A DNA stretch of 64,000 nucleotides from NCBI RefSeq assembly GCF_041378895.1, contig NZ_CP144212.1, forward strand, positions 895,001-959,000, in the 5' to 3' direction. The position numbers and the translations under genes are program-made. The notes under the pieces are model-generated. The model saw only the letters and a program-made list of their open reading frames with translations, was not told where the DNA came from and ran no database searches. Positions 8,444 through 17,651 of this stretch are shown here, piece after piece (the stretch's first letter is position 1; the number at the start of each line of letters is the position of its first letter). The DNA comes from Dechloromonas sp. ZY10 (GTDB lineage Bacteria; Pseudomonadota; Gammaproteobacteria; Burkholderiales; Rhodocyclaceae).

Positions 8444-9229
8444 TTATTCCGTAATGTCTTTACCTTCTTCTGGTCTGTTTGAGTCGATCAGAATGCTCAC
8501 TCTTCTGTTTCTACTTCTTCCTTCAATTGTTGTATTAGTTTCGAGTGGCCGAGTTTCACCGTAGCCGATGGCTGTCAAGCGTTCTGCGCTTACACCTGCG
8601 TCGTTGAACAGGCGTAGTACGGTTGTTGCCCGCATTGCCGATAATTCCCAATTTGAAGGGAACTGTACCGTTGCTATAGGCGTGTTATCAGTATGTCCCT
8701 CGATAGTAATTGGAAAATCAGAGCTGGCTATAACTTGTGCCAAGGCACTTAATGCAGTGATTGAAACGGCTTGGAGTTTTGCTTGCCCAGGGGGGAATAG
8801 GACGCTGTCGTTAATCTCAATGGTCACGCCACGGCTAGTCTCTATGAGTTTAACCTTGCCTTCAGTGATTAATGGCTGCAAAACTTTAGTGATGTCTCCC
8901 GCGACTGTTTTCATTTTCTGTTTTGTTTTTGCTTTTTTTTCTTCTTCTAGTCGTTGGTCTGGAGTAATTGCTGGTATGGGCAGTGGGGCAGGGGGTTGGA
9001 TTGGCGTGCCCTGAATGACCACAATTGGTTTTCCACTGCTTTGTGTTTGCGTATTTTTAAATGCGCTAACCAGTGAGTCTGATAAGACGCGGTATTTTCC
9101 TTCGTTGACTGAGGAAATTGCGTACATGACAACAAAAAACGCAAAAAGCAATGTAATGAAATCAGCGTAGGAGACTAACCAGCGCTCATGGTTTTCATGG
9201 TCGTCGTGAAATTTTTTCTTTCTTGTCAT
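8444..9229 (-). CDS. motD: Flagellar stator protein MotD (MotB family)
   Basis: Stator B subunit that anchors the torque generator to peptidoglycan. The 261-residue product has a short basic N-terminus, one membrane helix (about 20-40) containing the proton-carrying aspartate Asp23 in VSYADFITLLFAFF, a Gln/Pro linker, and a C-terminal OmpA-like domain (about 130-255) with IEGHTDNTPI and RSRNRRVSILI. Order and linkage to motC and fliA match the MotCD stator of Pseudomonas-like bacteria. The start overlaps the motC stop by 4 bp. The aspartate suggests proton coupling. No motAB pair occurs in this window. Confidence 0.9.
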   Translation of the reverse strand: MTRKKKFHDDHENHERWLVSYADFITLLFAFFVVMYAISSVNEGKYRVLSDSLVSAFKNTQTQSSGKPIVVIQGTPIQPPAPLPIPAITPDQRLEEEKKAKTKQKMKTVAGDITKVLQPLITEGKVKLIETSRGVTIEINDSVLFPPGQAKLQAVSITALSALAQVIASSDFPITIEGHTDNTPIATVQFPSNWELSAMRATTVLRLFNDAGVSAERLTAIGYGETRPLETNTTIEGRSRNRRVSILIDSNRPEEGKDITE

Positions 9230-9969
9230 TGACGAATGTGGCCACGCAGGCGGCTTTCAATGATTCGTGGGTTGTCACCGACGGCGATTCCAACAAGCCC
9301 ATCGATCAGCATTTCACGTGCTGCTACCATTCGGCCAATATAGTGCTTTAACTTTCCTGAAATAGGAAGGTAAACTAGGTTGGCTAGGCCAACCCCGTAG
9401 ATGGTTGCAACAAACGCTACCGCAATTCCTGCGCCCAATTTGGTCGGGTCCGACAAATTTTCCATCACGTGTATTAGCCCCATGACTGCTCCAAGGATGC
9501 CGATCGTAGGGGAGTAGCCACCCGCAGATTCCCAGATTTTTGCTGCACTGCGCCATTCTTCCTCAAATACATCGATTTCAACATCAAGAATGTCACGTAG
9601 ACGTTCAGGGTCAGCTCCATCGATTAAGAGTTGCAGGCCTTTTCGAGTGAATTCATCCTTGATGGCGGGAATTTGGTTTTCAAGGGCCAGCAATCCTTCC
9701 TTTCGGGAAAGATGGCTCCAATAAACAATTTGCTCGATTAGTTTTTTTTGCTCAATCGTTGGTGGCAGCCATACCCAACTAACCATCCGGATGCCCCGCG
9801 CGAAGGTAGCCGAGGGGGTTTGCAATAGAATGGCTCCTAACGTCCCTCCTGCGACAATCAGCAATGCAGTCGGTTGAAGGAGTGAGCTAATGTGCCCTCC
9901 TTCGAAATATTGACCACCAATAATCGCGGTAAATCCGAGCATTAAGCCAAGAAGGCTGAGCTTATCCAT
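9226..9969 (-). CDS. motC: Flagellar stator protein MotC (MotA family)
   Basis: Stator A subunit, a four-helix membrane protein that contacts FliG and forms the ion channel with MotD. The start at 9969 gives 247 residues (MDKLSLLGLMLGF...), overlapping the fliA stop by 8 bp; reading further upstream adds an unlikely segment. Membrane helices are evident near 3-20, 30-50, about 145-170 and 180-200, with the cytoplasmic loop between helices 2 and 3. The conserved MotA segment GGYSPTIGILGAVMGLIHVM is present. Confidence 0.92.
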   Translation of the reverse strand: MDKLSLLGLMLGFTAIIGGQYFEGGHISSLLQPTALLIVAGGTLGAILLQTPSATFARGIRMVSWVWLPPTIEQKKLIEQIVYWSHLSRKEGLLALENQIPAIKDEFTRKGLQLLIDGADPERLRDILDVEIDVFEEEWRSAAKIWESAGGYSPTIGILGAVMGLIHVMENLSDPTKLGAGIAVAFVATIYGVGLANLVYLPISGKLKHYIGRMVAAREMLIDGLVGIAVGDNPRIIESRLRGHIRQ

Positions 9970-10714
9970 CAGTTCTGTCCTTGCGCTGCCTGACCTTCTT
10001 AGGCAAGGTGCCGGCAATATGGGCTCGCAATCGGGATACTGCTTGGCTGTGAAGTTGGCAAACCCGCGATTCGGTTACTCCAAGAATGGCGCCGATTTCG
10101 CGAAGGTTTAATTCTTCTTCGTAATACAAAGCCATCAAGAGTCGCTCTCGTTCTGGAAGTTGGTCGATTGCCGATGTCAGTTGCTGCCTCAGGCTTTTGT
10201 TTTCAAAAATTCCAGCCGGGTCTATTGCGTCATCGCTAAGATGATGCTCTAGGTAGTCGCTATCGTCCTCTCCACGAAAATCCTCCAAATAAACCAATTG
10301 GTGGCCTCGTGCCTCCTGCAAGGTCTTTTGGTACTGTGGCAGAGATATATTCAGTTGTTCGGCAATTTCCCCCTCACTCGGACTTCTGCCTAGTTGATGT
10401 TCCAGGGCTAGTATTGCGCTTTCTACTTTTCGCATCTCCTTGCGGAGATTACGTGGCAACCAATCGTTTTCCCGCAGGCCATCAAGCATCGCTCCCCGTA
10501 TGCGCTGGGAGGCATAGGTTTCAAACTGGGCACCATAACTATCCTCATACCGATCAAGCGCATCAAGCAATCCGAGCATTCCGTTCTGGACAAGGTCGTC
10601 AAGCATCACGCTGGCCGGTAAGCGAAGTAGCAAGTAGTGGGCAACGCGCTTAACTAAAGGTATATAGCGCTGCACCAACTCTTTTTTATCGGGTTGGCCG
10701 GCAGATGTGTACAT
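9962..10714 (-). CDS. fliA: RNA polymerase sigma-28 factor FliA
   Basis: Sigma factor for late flagellar genes. The 250-residue product has sigma region 2 (MLDDLVQNGMLGLLDALDRY and FETYASQRIRGAMLDGLRE), region 3 (SPSEGEIAEQLNISLPQYQ) and region 4 with its helix-turn-helix (NLREIGAILGVTESRVCQLH). Three promoters with the matching TAAA-N15-GCCG form are visible in this window (flgM, flgK, fliC1). Its antagonist FlgM is encoded 2 kb away. The gene is downstream of flhG, the common FlhF-FlhG-FliA order. Confidence 0.96.
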   Translation of the reverse strand: MYTSAGQPDKKELVQRYIPLVKRVAHYLLLRLPASVMLDDLVQNGMLGLLDALDRYEDSYGAQFETYASQRIRGAMLDGLRENDWLPRNLRKEMRKVESAILALEHQLGRSPSEGEIAEQLNISLPQYQKTLQEARGHQLVYLEDFRGEDDSDYLEHHLSDDAIDPAGIFENKSLRQQLTSAIDQLPERERLLMALYYEEELNLREIGAILGVTESRVCQLHSQAVSRLRAHIAGTLPKKVRQRKDRTDG

Positions 10715-10717
10715 CGA

Positions 10718-11626
10718 TCAGGAATAGTGAGGGGTGGTTATCCGTTGGCTTAAGTGTATCAGTTGCTGTGCGAAGTGCCTGATGCTTTCTATTGGGGGGA
10801 AATCGATTCGCCTCAGTTGTATGTCATTGGCGATTTGCTTGAGTGATAGAGCGGCAGGTGAATTGGGGGCGCAATTAAAAACACTGAGCCTGAGCCGACT
10901 GGCTTCGCGAAGCGAATGATCGAGCGGAATGTGCCCTGCATACTCGAGTCGGGCAACTCCTTGTGCGCGCGCAACGGAGGCTAGGTTGTTGTAAACCCCT
11001 GTGGCTTCATCGGAGTTGCGCACTTTCGTGACCAGAATCTTGAATTCCTTTCGGGCAAAGCTCTGGCTGGTTTTTTTAATCAAGCTATAGGCTTCGGTAA
11101 TCGAATGCGCGTTCGCCGGGGATACAACTGCGATATGTTCGATTGCAGCAAGCCCCAGCGGGGATATCCCGGATGGCTCGCAGATTCCGGAGTTGATCAA
11201 AATGACATCCACGGGAGGGCTTAAAGAAGCCATTGCCTCAATGAATGCATTTTGTTGTCGGGGGGTCAATTGCCCTAGCTTTGTAATGGCCTCCGATGCC
11301 GGTAGCAATCGCAAGCCAGGGAGCGGGGATAGCAGGACTCGCTCCAGCTTCTGTTGGTGCTCAATGACGTGGAGCAGATTTTGCTGGGCACACAAGCCAA
11401 ATGTGGAGGCTATGTCGTCATGGGCGGCATTTTCATCAATGATCAATACCTCCTTGCCTTGGCGGGCGAGGGCAGTACCAATGTTGGCTATGGCTAAACT
11501 ACGGCCAATGCCTGAGCAGCCGGCAATGAAACTCACAATTTGTAGTCCGCGTCCCCGCATCATGCGACGCAGGCCTGCAGCCTGGTCTGAGGCGGGGTTA
11601 ACCACGGCGCCCTCCTGCCGCTGCAA
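10718..11626 (-). CDS. flhG: Flagellar number regulator FlhG (FleN), degenerate ATPase site
   Basis: MinD/ParA-family regulator that limits flagellar number and stimulates FlhF. The N-terminus keeps the FlhF-activating motif DQAAGLR (residues 14-20). The P-loop, however, reads IAGCSGIGRS (34-43) instead of KGGxGKT, lacking both lysines, and the Walker B region reads DVILINSG instead of a DxxIIDTxAG form, so ATP hydrolysis is doubtful. The switch I region VLIIDENAAHDD keeps its aspartate. The start at 11626 overlaps flhF by 29 bp; a GTG at 11605 would reduce this to 8 bp and keep the DQA motif. Confidence 0.85.
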   Translation of the reverse strand: MQRQEGAVVNPASDQAAGLRRMMRGRGLQIVSFIAGCSGIGRSLAIANIGTALARQGKEVLIIDENAAHDDIASTFGLCAQQNLLHVIEHQQKLERVLLSPLPGLRLLPASEAITKLGQLTPRQQNAFIEAMASLSPPVDVILINSGICEPSGISPLGLAAIEHIAVVSPANAHSITEAYSLIKKTSQSFARKEFKILVTKVRNSDEATGVYNNLASVARAQGVARLEYAGHIPLDHSLREASRLRLSVFNCAPNSPAALSLKQIANDIQLRRIDFPPIESIRHFAQQLIHLSQRITTPHYS

Positions 11627-13067
11627 CGCCGTTTGCCAGCATCAGGCCGGGTTCAAGGCCGTCATGCTTGAATGGGGAGGTGTCGGGTAGGTCCCGGAAG
11701 GCGCGATGCAGTAGGTAGCTGCGATTGGGAAGGTGCAAGTCTTCAGGGACTCTCTGACCATTGGAAACGTAATGCAAGCGCAGGCCATGTCGCATGATGA
11801 CGTCGAGAGGGCTGGCTAGGCTGGCGGCCTCATCAATCTTGGTAAGAATGCAACCGGCCAAGTGGTCACCCAGATAGGCGTTCACTACTTCATCCAGCGT
11901 GTCCCCACGCGAGGTTGAAGAGAGTAGAAGCAATCGCTGAACATCGCATCCAGCGAGCATGTCGGTCAATTCCGGAACAAGTCTGTCTTTTTGACTCATC
12001 CCCATAGTGTCGACAAGCACCATGTGCTTGTGCTGTAGTTCATTCAGAGTTTGCCGTAACTCCGTCGCATCTTTCACCAAATGTACGGAAACTCCGAGAA
12101 TTCTGCCGTAAATGCGTAATTGTTCATGGGCGCCAATTCTGTAGCTATCAGTCGTAATCAGCGCAACCTTGTTTGGGCCGTGTTTCAGAACGCACCGCGC
12201 AGCAAGTTTCGCCGTGGTAGTGGTTTTGCCGACGCCTGTTGGTCCGACAAGGGCGTAAACTCCACCGCGATCAACGATGTCACTGTCTGTATTAATGGTT
12301 TGCAAGGCTCTGTCTGCAGCCCCTTTAACCCAGGCAAGTGCTTGTTGCTCATCCATCTCAACTGGTAGATCCGAAAGCAGCTCGCGCGAAAACTGGGGTG
12401 AAAACCCAGAGTCCAGCATTTTTCGCAATACTTCAGTCTTGACAGGTTCCCGTTTTGCAGTTTCTCCCCAAGCAAACCCTGTCAGATGCTGTTCGACAAT
12501 TTTCCGCAGTGAACGAATTTCGTCCATCACTTCCTGCGGAACTACATCTGCGGCGTTAGCCGTTGTTGTTCCCTTGGTCGTCGAGTCTATCGTGTGACGC
12601 AGTGGCGTCTCTTCTGCGGGTAGTCTGCTTTTGGCGGGATTTGGGGCTGCGGATGCATGTGGCGCTGGCCGAGAGGTTTCGAGATTGCGCAGACCACCGG
12701 TTTTGGGAATTCCCGCGTTTACGAACAGTGCCGGATCATGGCGGGCCTGACCGTTTCTTTTTCCGTGAACTTCACTTGGGGCGGCCGTGGGAAATTCGAC
12801 TGGGCGGGCTGCGCGAGCCCGTGCTGCACTGAGCAACAGGCGGTAATCATCAGTTTCATCGGTGGCGGGCAGGGGGGCAGTATGACGAGTCTGCGGTTCG
12901 CTATTGCCGGGAACCATCATGGCCATGTCTCGTGCTGCTACGGCCATGATTTCAACACCCCCGGCCACCCCGCGATTGGACAGAATGATGGCGTCGTTGC
13001 CCAAGGTTTCCTTGACTCGTTTCAAGGCCTCCCGGGCATTTGCTGCGACGAATTTTTTGACGTTCAT
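11598..13067 (-). CDS. flhF: Flagellar placement GTPase FlhF
   Basis: SRP-family GTPase that marks the pole for flagellar assembly. The 489-residue product has the FlhF N-terminus (MNVKKFVAANAREALKRVKE), a long variable basic region (about 50-170), the N domain and the G domain with P-loop GPTGVGKT (275-282), TTDSYRIGAHEQLRIYG and the G3 region VLVDTMGMSQKD, and ILTKIDEAASLASPLDV. It overlaps the flhA stop by 4 bp and flhG downstream. Polar flagellation is the expected phenotype. Confidence 0.94.
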   Translation of the reverse strand: MNVKKFVAANAREALKRVKETLGNDAIILSNRGVAGGVEIMAVAARDMAMMVPGNSEPQTRHTAPLPATDETDDYRLLLSAARARAARPVEFPTAAPSEVHGKRNGQARHDPALFVNAGIPKTGGLRNLETSRPAPHASAAPNPAKSRLPAEETPLRHTIDSTTKGTTTANAADVVPQEVMDEIRSLRKIVEQHLTGFAWGETAKREPVKTEVLRKMLDSGFSPQFSRELLSDLPVEMDEQQALAWVKGAADRALQTINTDSDIVDRGGVYALVGPTGVGKTTTTAKLAARCVLKHGPNKVALITTDSYRIGAHEQLRIYGRILGVSVHLVKDATELRQTLNELQHKHMVLVDTMGMSQKDRLVPELTDMLAGCDVQRLLLLSSTSRGDTLDEVVNAYLGDHLAGCILTKIDEAASLASPLDVIMRHGLRLHYVSNGQRVPEDLHLPNRSYLLHRAFRDLPDTSPFKHDGLEPGLMLANGVAAAGGRRG

Positions 13068-15148
13068 GTTCTACCCCCAATGATCGAGGTGACCTTGATT
13101 ATTCTGTTTTCGGGAATTTCGGTGTGCGCCAGAACCTTTAATTGAGGAACTGATCGGCGCAGGAAGCGGGAGAGAAGCAGGCGCAGGCTCGGAGGAACCA
13201 GAAGTACGGCGGGCAGGCCGAGTGCCTCCTGGCGTTCTGCCGCTGCGGCACTTTCCTTAATGAGTGTTTCTGCGAGACCCGGTTCAAAGCTGGTATTTTC
13301 ACTGCCCCCGGCAAGTGCTTGGGCGAGAAGGCGCTCAAGCGTCGGGTCAAGCGACATGACTTGCATTTCGCCGCTGCCGGGGAAAATCTGCTGGGCAATT
13401 GCGCGACCGAGTGCAATCCGGACTTGTACGACCAGATCATCGGGATTTTGCGTTCTGGTTGCGTGGTCGGCGACAGTTTCGACGATCGTTCGCATGTCGC
13501 GGATGTGTACTCCCTCCTCCAGCAAGCCTTGCAATACCTTCTGCAGTGCTCCCAGAGACAGGGTTTTCGGTATCAGGTCCTCGACTAGCTTGGGCATATC
13601 CTTGCTGAGGTGGTCCAGCAGTTGCTGAGCCTCCTGTCGGCCAAGCAACTCTGCTGCATGGTTCAGAATGATGTGGTTCAGGTGGGTGGCAACTACGGTC
13701 GACGCGTCGACAACGGTGTAGCCATAGGCTTGCGCCTGGTCCTTTTGGCCGGCATCAATCCAGGTTGCGGGAAGGCCGAAAGCGGGGTCTTTGGTCGGCG
13801 TGCCGCTCAGTGTGCCAGCGACGCGACCGGGGTTAATCGCCAAAAATTGGCCGGCGTAAGCCTCCCCTTGGCCAACCTCTACTCCCTTGAGCAGGATACG
13901 GTAGGCATTGGGCTTCAATTCAAGATTGTCGCGGATATGAATTGGCGACACCAGAAAGCCGATTTCCTGGGCAAATTTTTTGCGAATGCCACGAATGCGG
14001 CGCAACAATTCCCCATCCTGGGCCTTGTCGACCAGAGGAATCAGGCGGTAGCCAACCTCAAGGCCGAGAACATCAAGGGGGGATACGTCGGACCAACTGG
14101 CTTCCGCCATTTCTGGTGCTGGTGGTGGTGCAACCGGTACCGGCGTTTCGACGATCTCGATTTTGCGTTTGTTCATTTTCCAGGCCAGTGTGCCAAGTGC
14201 GCCGCCAATGGTCAGGAAAACCAGGTTCGGCATCCCGGGGATCAGTCCCAATAGGCCAACAATCCCGCCGGTTAGGCCGATTACTCGGCCGTTATCGAAC
14301 ATCTGGGTCAGTACTTGTTGCCCGACATCCCTTTCGTCGGACACCCGGGTAACTACCATACCGGCAGCGATTGAGATGATCAGCCCGGGGATTTGCGCAA
14401 CCAAGCCATCACCAATGGTCAGCAGGGTATAGTTTTTGGCTGCCTGGGCAACTTCCATGTTGTGTTGCAGGACGCCTACAATCAGACCGCCGATCACGTT
14501 TAGCAACATGATTACAATGCCAGCTACCGCGTCGCCACGAACAAATTTTGATGCACCGTCCATCGAGCCAAAAAACTCTGATTCACGGGCAACTTCAGAG
14601 CGGCGACGGCGGGCCTCTTCTTCGCCAATCAGACCTGCATTCAAGTCTGCATCGATTGCCATTTGCTTGCCGGGCATGGCATCCAGTGTGAAACGGGCGG
14701 AAACTTCGGCAACCCGTCCTGCACCCTTGGTGATGACCACGAAGTTGATCACCGTCAGAATCAGGAAGACCATGATTCCGACAGTGAAATTGCCACCTAC
14801 CAAAAAGTGGCCAAAAGCCTCAATGACCTTGCCGGCTGCATCTGGACCGGAATGACCGTCAAGCATGACGATACGGGTCGAGGCAACGTTGAGCGACAGT
14901 CTGAGCAGCGTGGTGACCAGCAGGACGGTCGGAAATACCGAGAAATCGAGGGTTTTCTGGGTGTTGACCGCGACCATCAGCACCAGGATTGAAATGGCAA
15001 TGTTAAAGGTGAAAAACAGGTCGAGAACAAAAGCTGGCAATGGCAGGACCATCATTGCCAGAATCATCATGATCAACATTGGCGCAGCGATTTGCGTTGC
15101 GCTCAGACGTGTCATGATGCTTTGCAGATTGATTGCCGAAGAGGCCAT
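13064..15148 (-). CDS. flhA: Flagellar export gate protein FlhA
   Basis: Nonameric core of the flagellar type III export gate. The 694-residue product has an N-terminal membrane half (about 1-310, around eight hydrophobic helices), the FHIPEP family signature RFTLDAMPGKQMAID (about 150-165), and a C-terminal cytoplasmic half that binds chaperones and substrates. Length is typical. The start shares one base with the flhB stop and the end overlaps flhF by 4 bp, so flhB-flhA-flhF are tightly coupled. Confidence 0.97.
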   Translation of the reverse strand: MASSAINLQSIMTRLSATQIAAPMLIMMILAMMVLPLPAFVLDLFFTFNIAISILVLMVAVNTQKTLDFSVFPTVLLVTTLLRLSLNVASTRIVMLDGHSGPDAAGKVIEAFGHFLVGGNFTVGIMVFLILTVINFVVITKGAGRVAEVSARFTLDAMPGKQMAIDADLNAGLIGEEEARRRRSEVARESEFFGSMDGASKFVRGDAVAGIVIMLLNVIGGLIVGVLQHNMEVAQAAKNYTLLTIGDGLVAQIPGLIISIAAGMVVTRVSDERDVGQQVLTQMFDNGRVIGLTGGIVGLLGLIPGMPNLVFLTIGGALGTLAWKMNKRKIEIVETPVPVAPPPAPEMAEASWSDVSPLDVLGLEVGYRLIPLVDKAQDGELLRRIRGIRKKFAQEIGFLVSPIHIRDNLELKPNAYRILLKGVEVGQGEAYAGQFLAINPGRVAGTLSGTPTKDPAFGLPATWIDAGQKDQAQAYGYTVVDASTVVATHLNHIILNHAAELLGRQEAQQLLDHLSKDMPKLVEDLIPKTLSLGALQKVLQGLLEEGVHIRDMRTIVETVADHATRTQNPDDLVVQVRIALGRAIAQQIFPGSGEMQVMSLDPTLERLLAQALAGGSENTSFEPGLAETLIKESAAAAERQEALGLPAVLLVPPSLRLLLSRFLRRSVPQLKVLAHTEIPENRIIKVTSIIGGRT

Positions 15149-16281
15149 CAGTTAGCCTCCGGAATCAGGTCGGGAGGGATGTCCAATTCTTTTGGGGGTT
15201 GCGGATAGGCGCCGCCTTGCTGCTTCCAGCCAGCTAGTTGATAGATGTAAGCGAGTACCTCGGCGACAGCACTGTAGAGTGCCGACGGAATTTCGCTGTC
15301 CAGTTCGGCGTGCTTGTAAAGTGCACGGGCGAGCGGCGGGGCTTCCATGATCGGAACGGCATTCTCTGCGGCAATCTCGCGAATTTTCAAGGCGATGTTT
15401 CCCATTCCCTTGGCGACTACTTTGGGGGCCGTCATTCCTGCCTTGTAGGACAGTGCAACCGAGTAATGCGTTGGGTTTGTGACTACCACATTTGCGTCCG
15501 GGACCGCTGCCATCATCCGCTTTCTGGCAGCCTCCATCTGCAGGCTGCGAATACGGCCCTTGACGTGCGGATCGCCCATCATTTCCTTCATTTCCTGCTT
15601 GACCTCTTCCTTGGTCATTTTCAGCTTTTCGTAGTACTGCCAGAGCTGGAAAGGGACGTCCGCAGCTACGACCAGAATCAGTGCGCTGACCAGAATCAGG
15701 AAGGAATAGGTCAGCAAGTGCCCGGTGTGGGCCAGTGCTGATTCAAGCGACTCGCCAAGCAAGCCGAAAATTTCATCTTTTTCCTTGATGATCAGGAGTA
15801 GCGCGATGCCACCGACCAAAACCGCCTTGAGAACTGCTTTCCCCAGTTCCATCAGGCTGTTCCAGGAGAACATCCGGCCAATCCCGGACATCGGATTGAG
15901 GCGGTTGAGGTCGGGTAGAAACGCCTTCGGGGCAAATACCCAGGCATTGAGGAAAAAGGGTGGGAGTACCGAGGCCAGAACCAGAACTCCAAGGATCGGC
16001 GCGAAGGCCATCAATGTGTCAATGGATAGGTCCGCCAGCCTGGGAAGCATCAGGGTGGGTTCAAAAATATATTTGTTTTCAATGTTGAAGCTCTTTCTGG
16101 CGATAGCCGCGCTGCGTTCCACCAGCCAGCCACCCATTCCCCAGAAAAGGGCTGCGGCCGTCATCAAAACCAGAAAAGTTCCCAGTTCACGGGAATGCGG
16201 AACCTGCCCCTGTTCGCGGGCTTGTTCAATTCGCCGTCCTGTTGGCTCTTCCGTTTTTTCGAGGTCGCTTTCTTCAGACAT
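15148..16281 (-). CDS. flhB: Flagellar export switch protein FlhB
   Basis: Export-gate protein that switches substrate class from rod/hook to filament. The 377-residue product has four membrane helices in its first 210 residues and a cytoplasmic domain with the autocleavage site NPTH at 269-272 (VVVTNPTHYSVALSYK). It heads the reverse operon flhB-flhA-flhF-flhG-fliA-motC-motD. A second, shorter gene encoding only a FlhB-type C-terminal fragment lies at 42710-43003. Confidence 0.97.
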   Translation of the reverse strand: MSEESDLEKTEEPTGRRIEQAREQGQVPHSRELGTFLVLMTAAALFWGMGGWLVERSAAIARKSFNIENKYIFEPTLMLPRLADLSIDTLMAFAPILGVLVLASVLPPFFLNAWVFAPKAFLPDLNRLNPMSGIGRMFSWNSLMELGKAVLKAVLVGGIALLLIIKEKDEIFGLLGESLESALAHTGHLLTYSFLILVSALILVVAADVPFQLWQYYEKLKMTKEEVKQEMKEMMGDPHVKGRIRSLQMEAARKRMMAAVPDANVVVTNPTHYSVALSYKAGMTAPKVVAKGMGNIALKIREIAAENAVPIMEAPPLARALYKHAELDSEIPSALYSAVAEVLAYIYQLAGWKQQGGAYPQPPKELDIPPDLIPEAN

Positions 16282-16307
16282 GGGAGTCTTCTTGAATAGT
16301 TGCGCCT

Positions 16308-16336
16308 ATTATAGAAAAAAACCAGAAAAATTAAAT
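16308..16336 (-). promoter_or_regulatory. Possible sigma-70 promoter of the flhB operon
   Basis: On the reverse strand a perfect TATAAT (16308-16313) lies 27 bp before the flhB start, with a poor -35 (ATTTAA, 16331-16336) at 17 bp. I found no GG-N10-GC sigma-54 site in this 180-bp intergenic region. The rest of it (16337-16461) shows only an A/T-rich stretch after flgA with an inverted AAAAAAACC/GGTTTTTTT pair that could be a weak terminator. Confidence 0.4.
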
Positions 16337-16461
16337 AGGTACGGCGGTTTTTTTAGATTGTTTCTAGGATGTGAGCGAGGCTCGTGGAAGGGCTTTTGAT
16401 GGAAAATTTCTGATTGCTGCGGTAGGTAGGTTGTCAGCCGAAGGGGCTTGGGTCAGGAAGG

Positions 16462-17148
16462 CTAGCGGTTGATTTCAACCTCGCCCTGTGAGGTGGCTTG
16501 GCCAGAGACTATTTGACCGGAGGGCATACGCACTTGCGCGACTTGGCCGGCGCCTGCATTACTTAGGGCTTTCCCCTCTGCGGTTGCAGAGAAGCCGGGG
16601 GCCCGGTAGATGACGCGAACGTTTTGCCCAGCCTGAATCACTGCGGGGGCTTGCAATTGATCCCGTCGGAGCGGCGTGCCTGCTGGAATTGATGCTTTCA
16701 CTGTTTTCCCCAGCGCCTGCGCAGGATCGAGCAAGGTTCCGGGGGGGAGCTGTCCAAGGTCGCCCTGCTTGATTAGCAAATCCTGTTGGTTGAGCGTCTG
16801 GCCTGCGCTAAGCGGTCGGGCGGCGCTCAGGTAGTGGCTGGAAATGCTGACTTGCGCCCCCAAGAACAGACTCCAGTTGGCGGGGCCTACGCAGCGCAAG
16901 CCGACATTGATTTTGCCAATGGTTTTACTGCCGCGGGGCAGAAATACCTGGTACTGGTTGCATGGCGGCAATTTTTCCAGGTTGGGCGGGTTGACCGTGA
17001 CTTTTGCGTGTTCGGCTTGTTCGGGGATTTGCTGCAGCAGGTAGGTTTCAACCAGGCTGCTGATTTCGTCGTGGTCGCTCCGAACTGCACTGGGAGCTGC
17101 GACGAGGGCGAGGGAAAAGAGGGGGGGGAGGATGCGTTGGCTGAGCAT
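16462..17148 (-). CDS. flgA: P-ring assembly chaperone FlgA
   Basis: Periplasmic chaperone required for assembly of the FlgI P-ring. The 228-residue product has an N-terminal signal sequence (about 1-24) and a C-terminal SAF domain: VSISSHYLSAARPLSAGQTL, then a conserved segment around ALGKTVKASIPAGTPLRRDQL, and a beta-rich end. It is transcribed away from flgB, leaving only 85 bp between the two start codons; the sigma-54 promoter of flgB lies in that gap. Confidence 0.93.
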   Translation of the reverse strand: MLSQRILPPLFSLALVAAPSAVRSDHDEISSLVETYLLQQIPEQAEHAKVTVNPPNLEKLPPCNQYQVFLPRGSKTIGKINVGLRCVGPANWSLFLGAQVSISSHYLSAARPLSAGQTLNQQDLLIKQGDLGQLPPGTLLDPAQALGKTVKASIPAGTPLRRDQLQAPAVIQAGQNVRVIYRAPGFSATAEGKALSNAGAGQVAQVRMPSGQIVSGQATSQGEVEINR

Positions 17149-17192
17149 GGCGGAATTTTGCCGGTTTTTGTGTCAGGCGGGTGATTTTAGGA

Positions 17193-17208
17193 TGGCATGA
17201 ATTCTGCT
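17193..17208 (+). promoter_or_regulatory. Sigma-54 promoter of the flgB operon
   Basis: TGGCATGAATTCTGCT has GG and GC separated by exactly 10 bases, the -24/-12 spacing of sigma-54 promoters, and fits the consensus TGGCACG-N4-TTGCW well. The flgB start is 25 bp beyond it, preceded by AAAGGAG. FleR, encoded at 40921, is the likely activator. Confidence 0.8.
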
Positions 17209-17233
17209 TTTAAATCGACAAAGGAGTTCTCTC

Positions 17234-17641
17234 ATGGATATCGCAAAAAGTCTTGCCGTCTATCGTAAAGCCATTGACTTGCGGGCTCAGCGCCACGAGG
17301 TGCTGGCATCGAATATCGCGAATGCGGATACCCCGAATTACAAGGCGCGGGACTTCGATTTTTCTGAGGCCATGAAGGGGGCTGCTAGTCGTTGGGATGA
17401 GCAAAAGAAGCTCGGGTTGGCGCATACCTCTTCCCGGCATTTCGCAACTCAAGGGGGCGGAGCGGATTATCGCCTGCAATTTCGCAATGAATATCAGTCG
17501 GCTGTCGATGGCAATACAGTCGAAATGGACGTCGAGCGGGCTCAGATTGCCGACAATGCGTTGCAGTACCAGATTCTGACGCAGTTGATCGGCAGTCGTT
17601 TCCAGGGATTGCGGACGGCAATGAGCGGCACCCAGGGTTAA
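17234..17641 (+). CDS. flgB: Flagellar proximal rod protein FlgB
   Basis: Proximal rod subunit. The 135-residue product has the N-terminal rod signature [24 protein letters not shown] and a C-terminal helix ([24 protein letters not shown]). Standard length. It is the first gene of the forward flgBCDEFGHIJ operon and is followed by flgC after 10 bp with its own strong ribosome-binding site. Confidence 0.96.
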   Translation: MDIAKSLAVYRKAIDLRAQRHEVLASNIANADTPNYKARDFDFSEAMKGAASRWDEQKKLGLAHTSSRHFATQGGGADYRLQFRNEYQSAVDGNTVEMDVERAQIADNALQYQILTQLIGSRFQGLRTAMSGTQG

Positions 17642-17651
17642 GGAGATCAGT

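Noticed and set aside
17148..17162. TGGCGGAATTTTGCC overlapping the flgA start, resembling a sigma-54 promoter
   Set aside because: GG and GC are only 9 bases apart. The site at 17193-17208 has the correct spacing and a better match.
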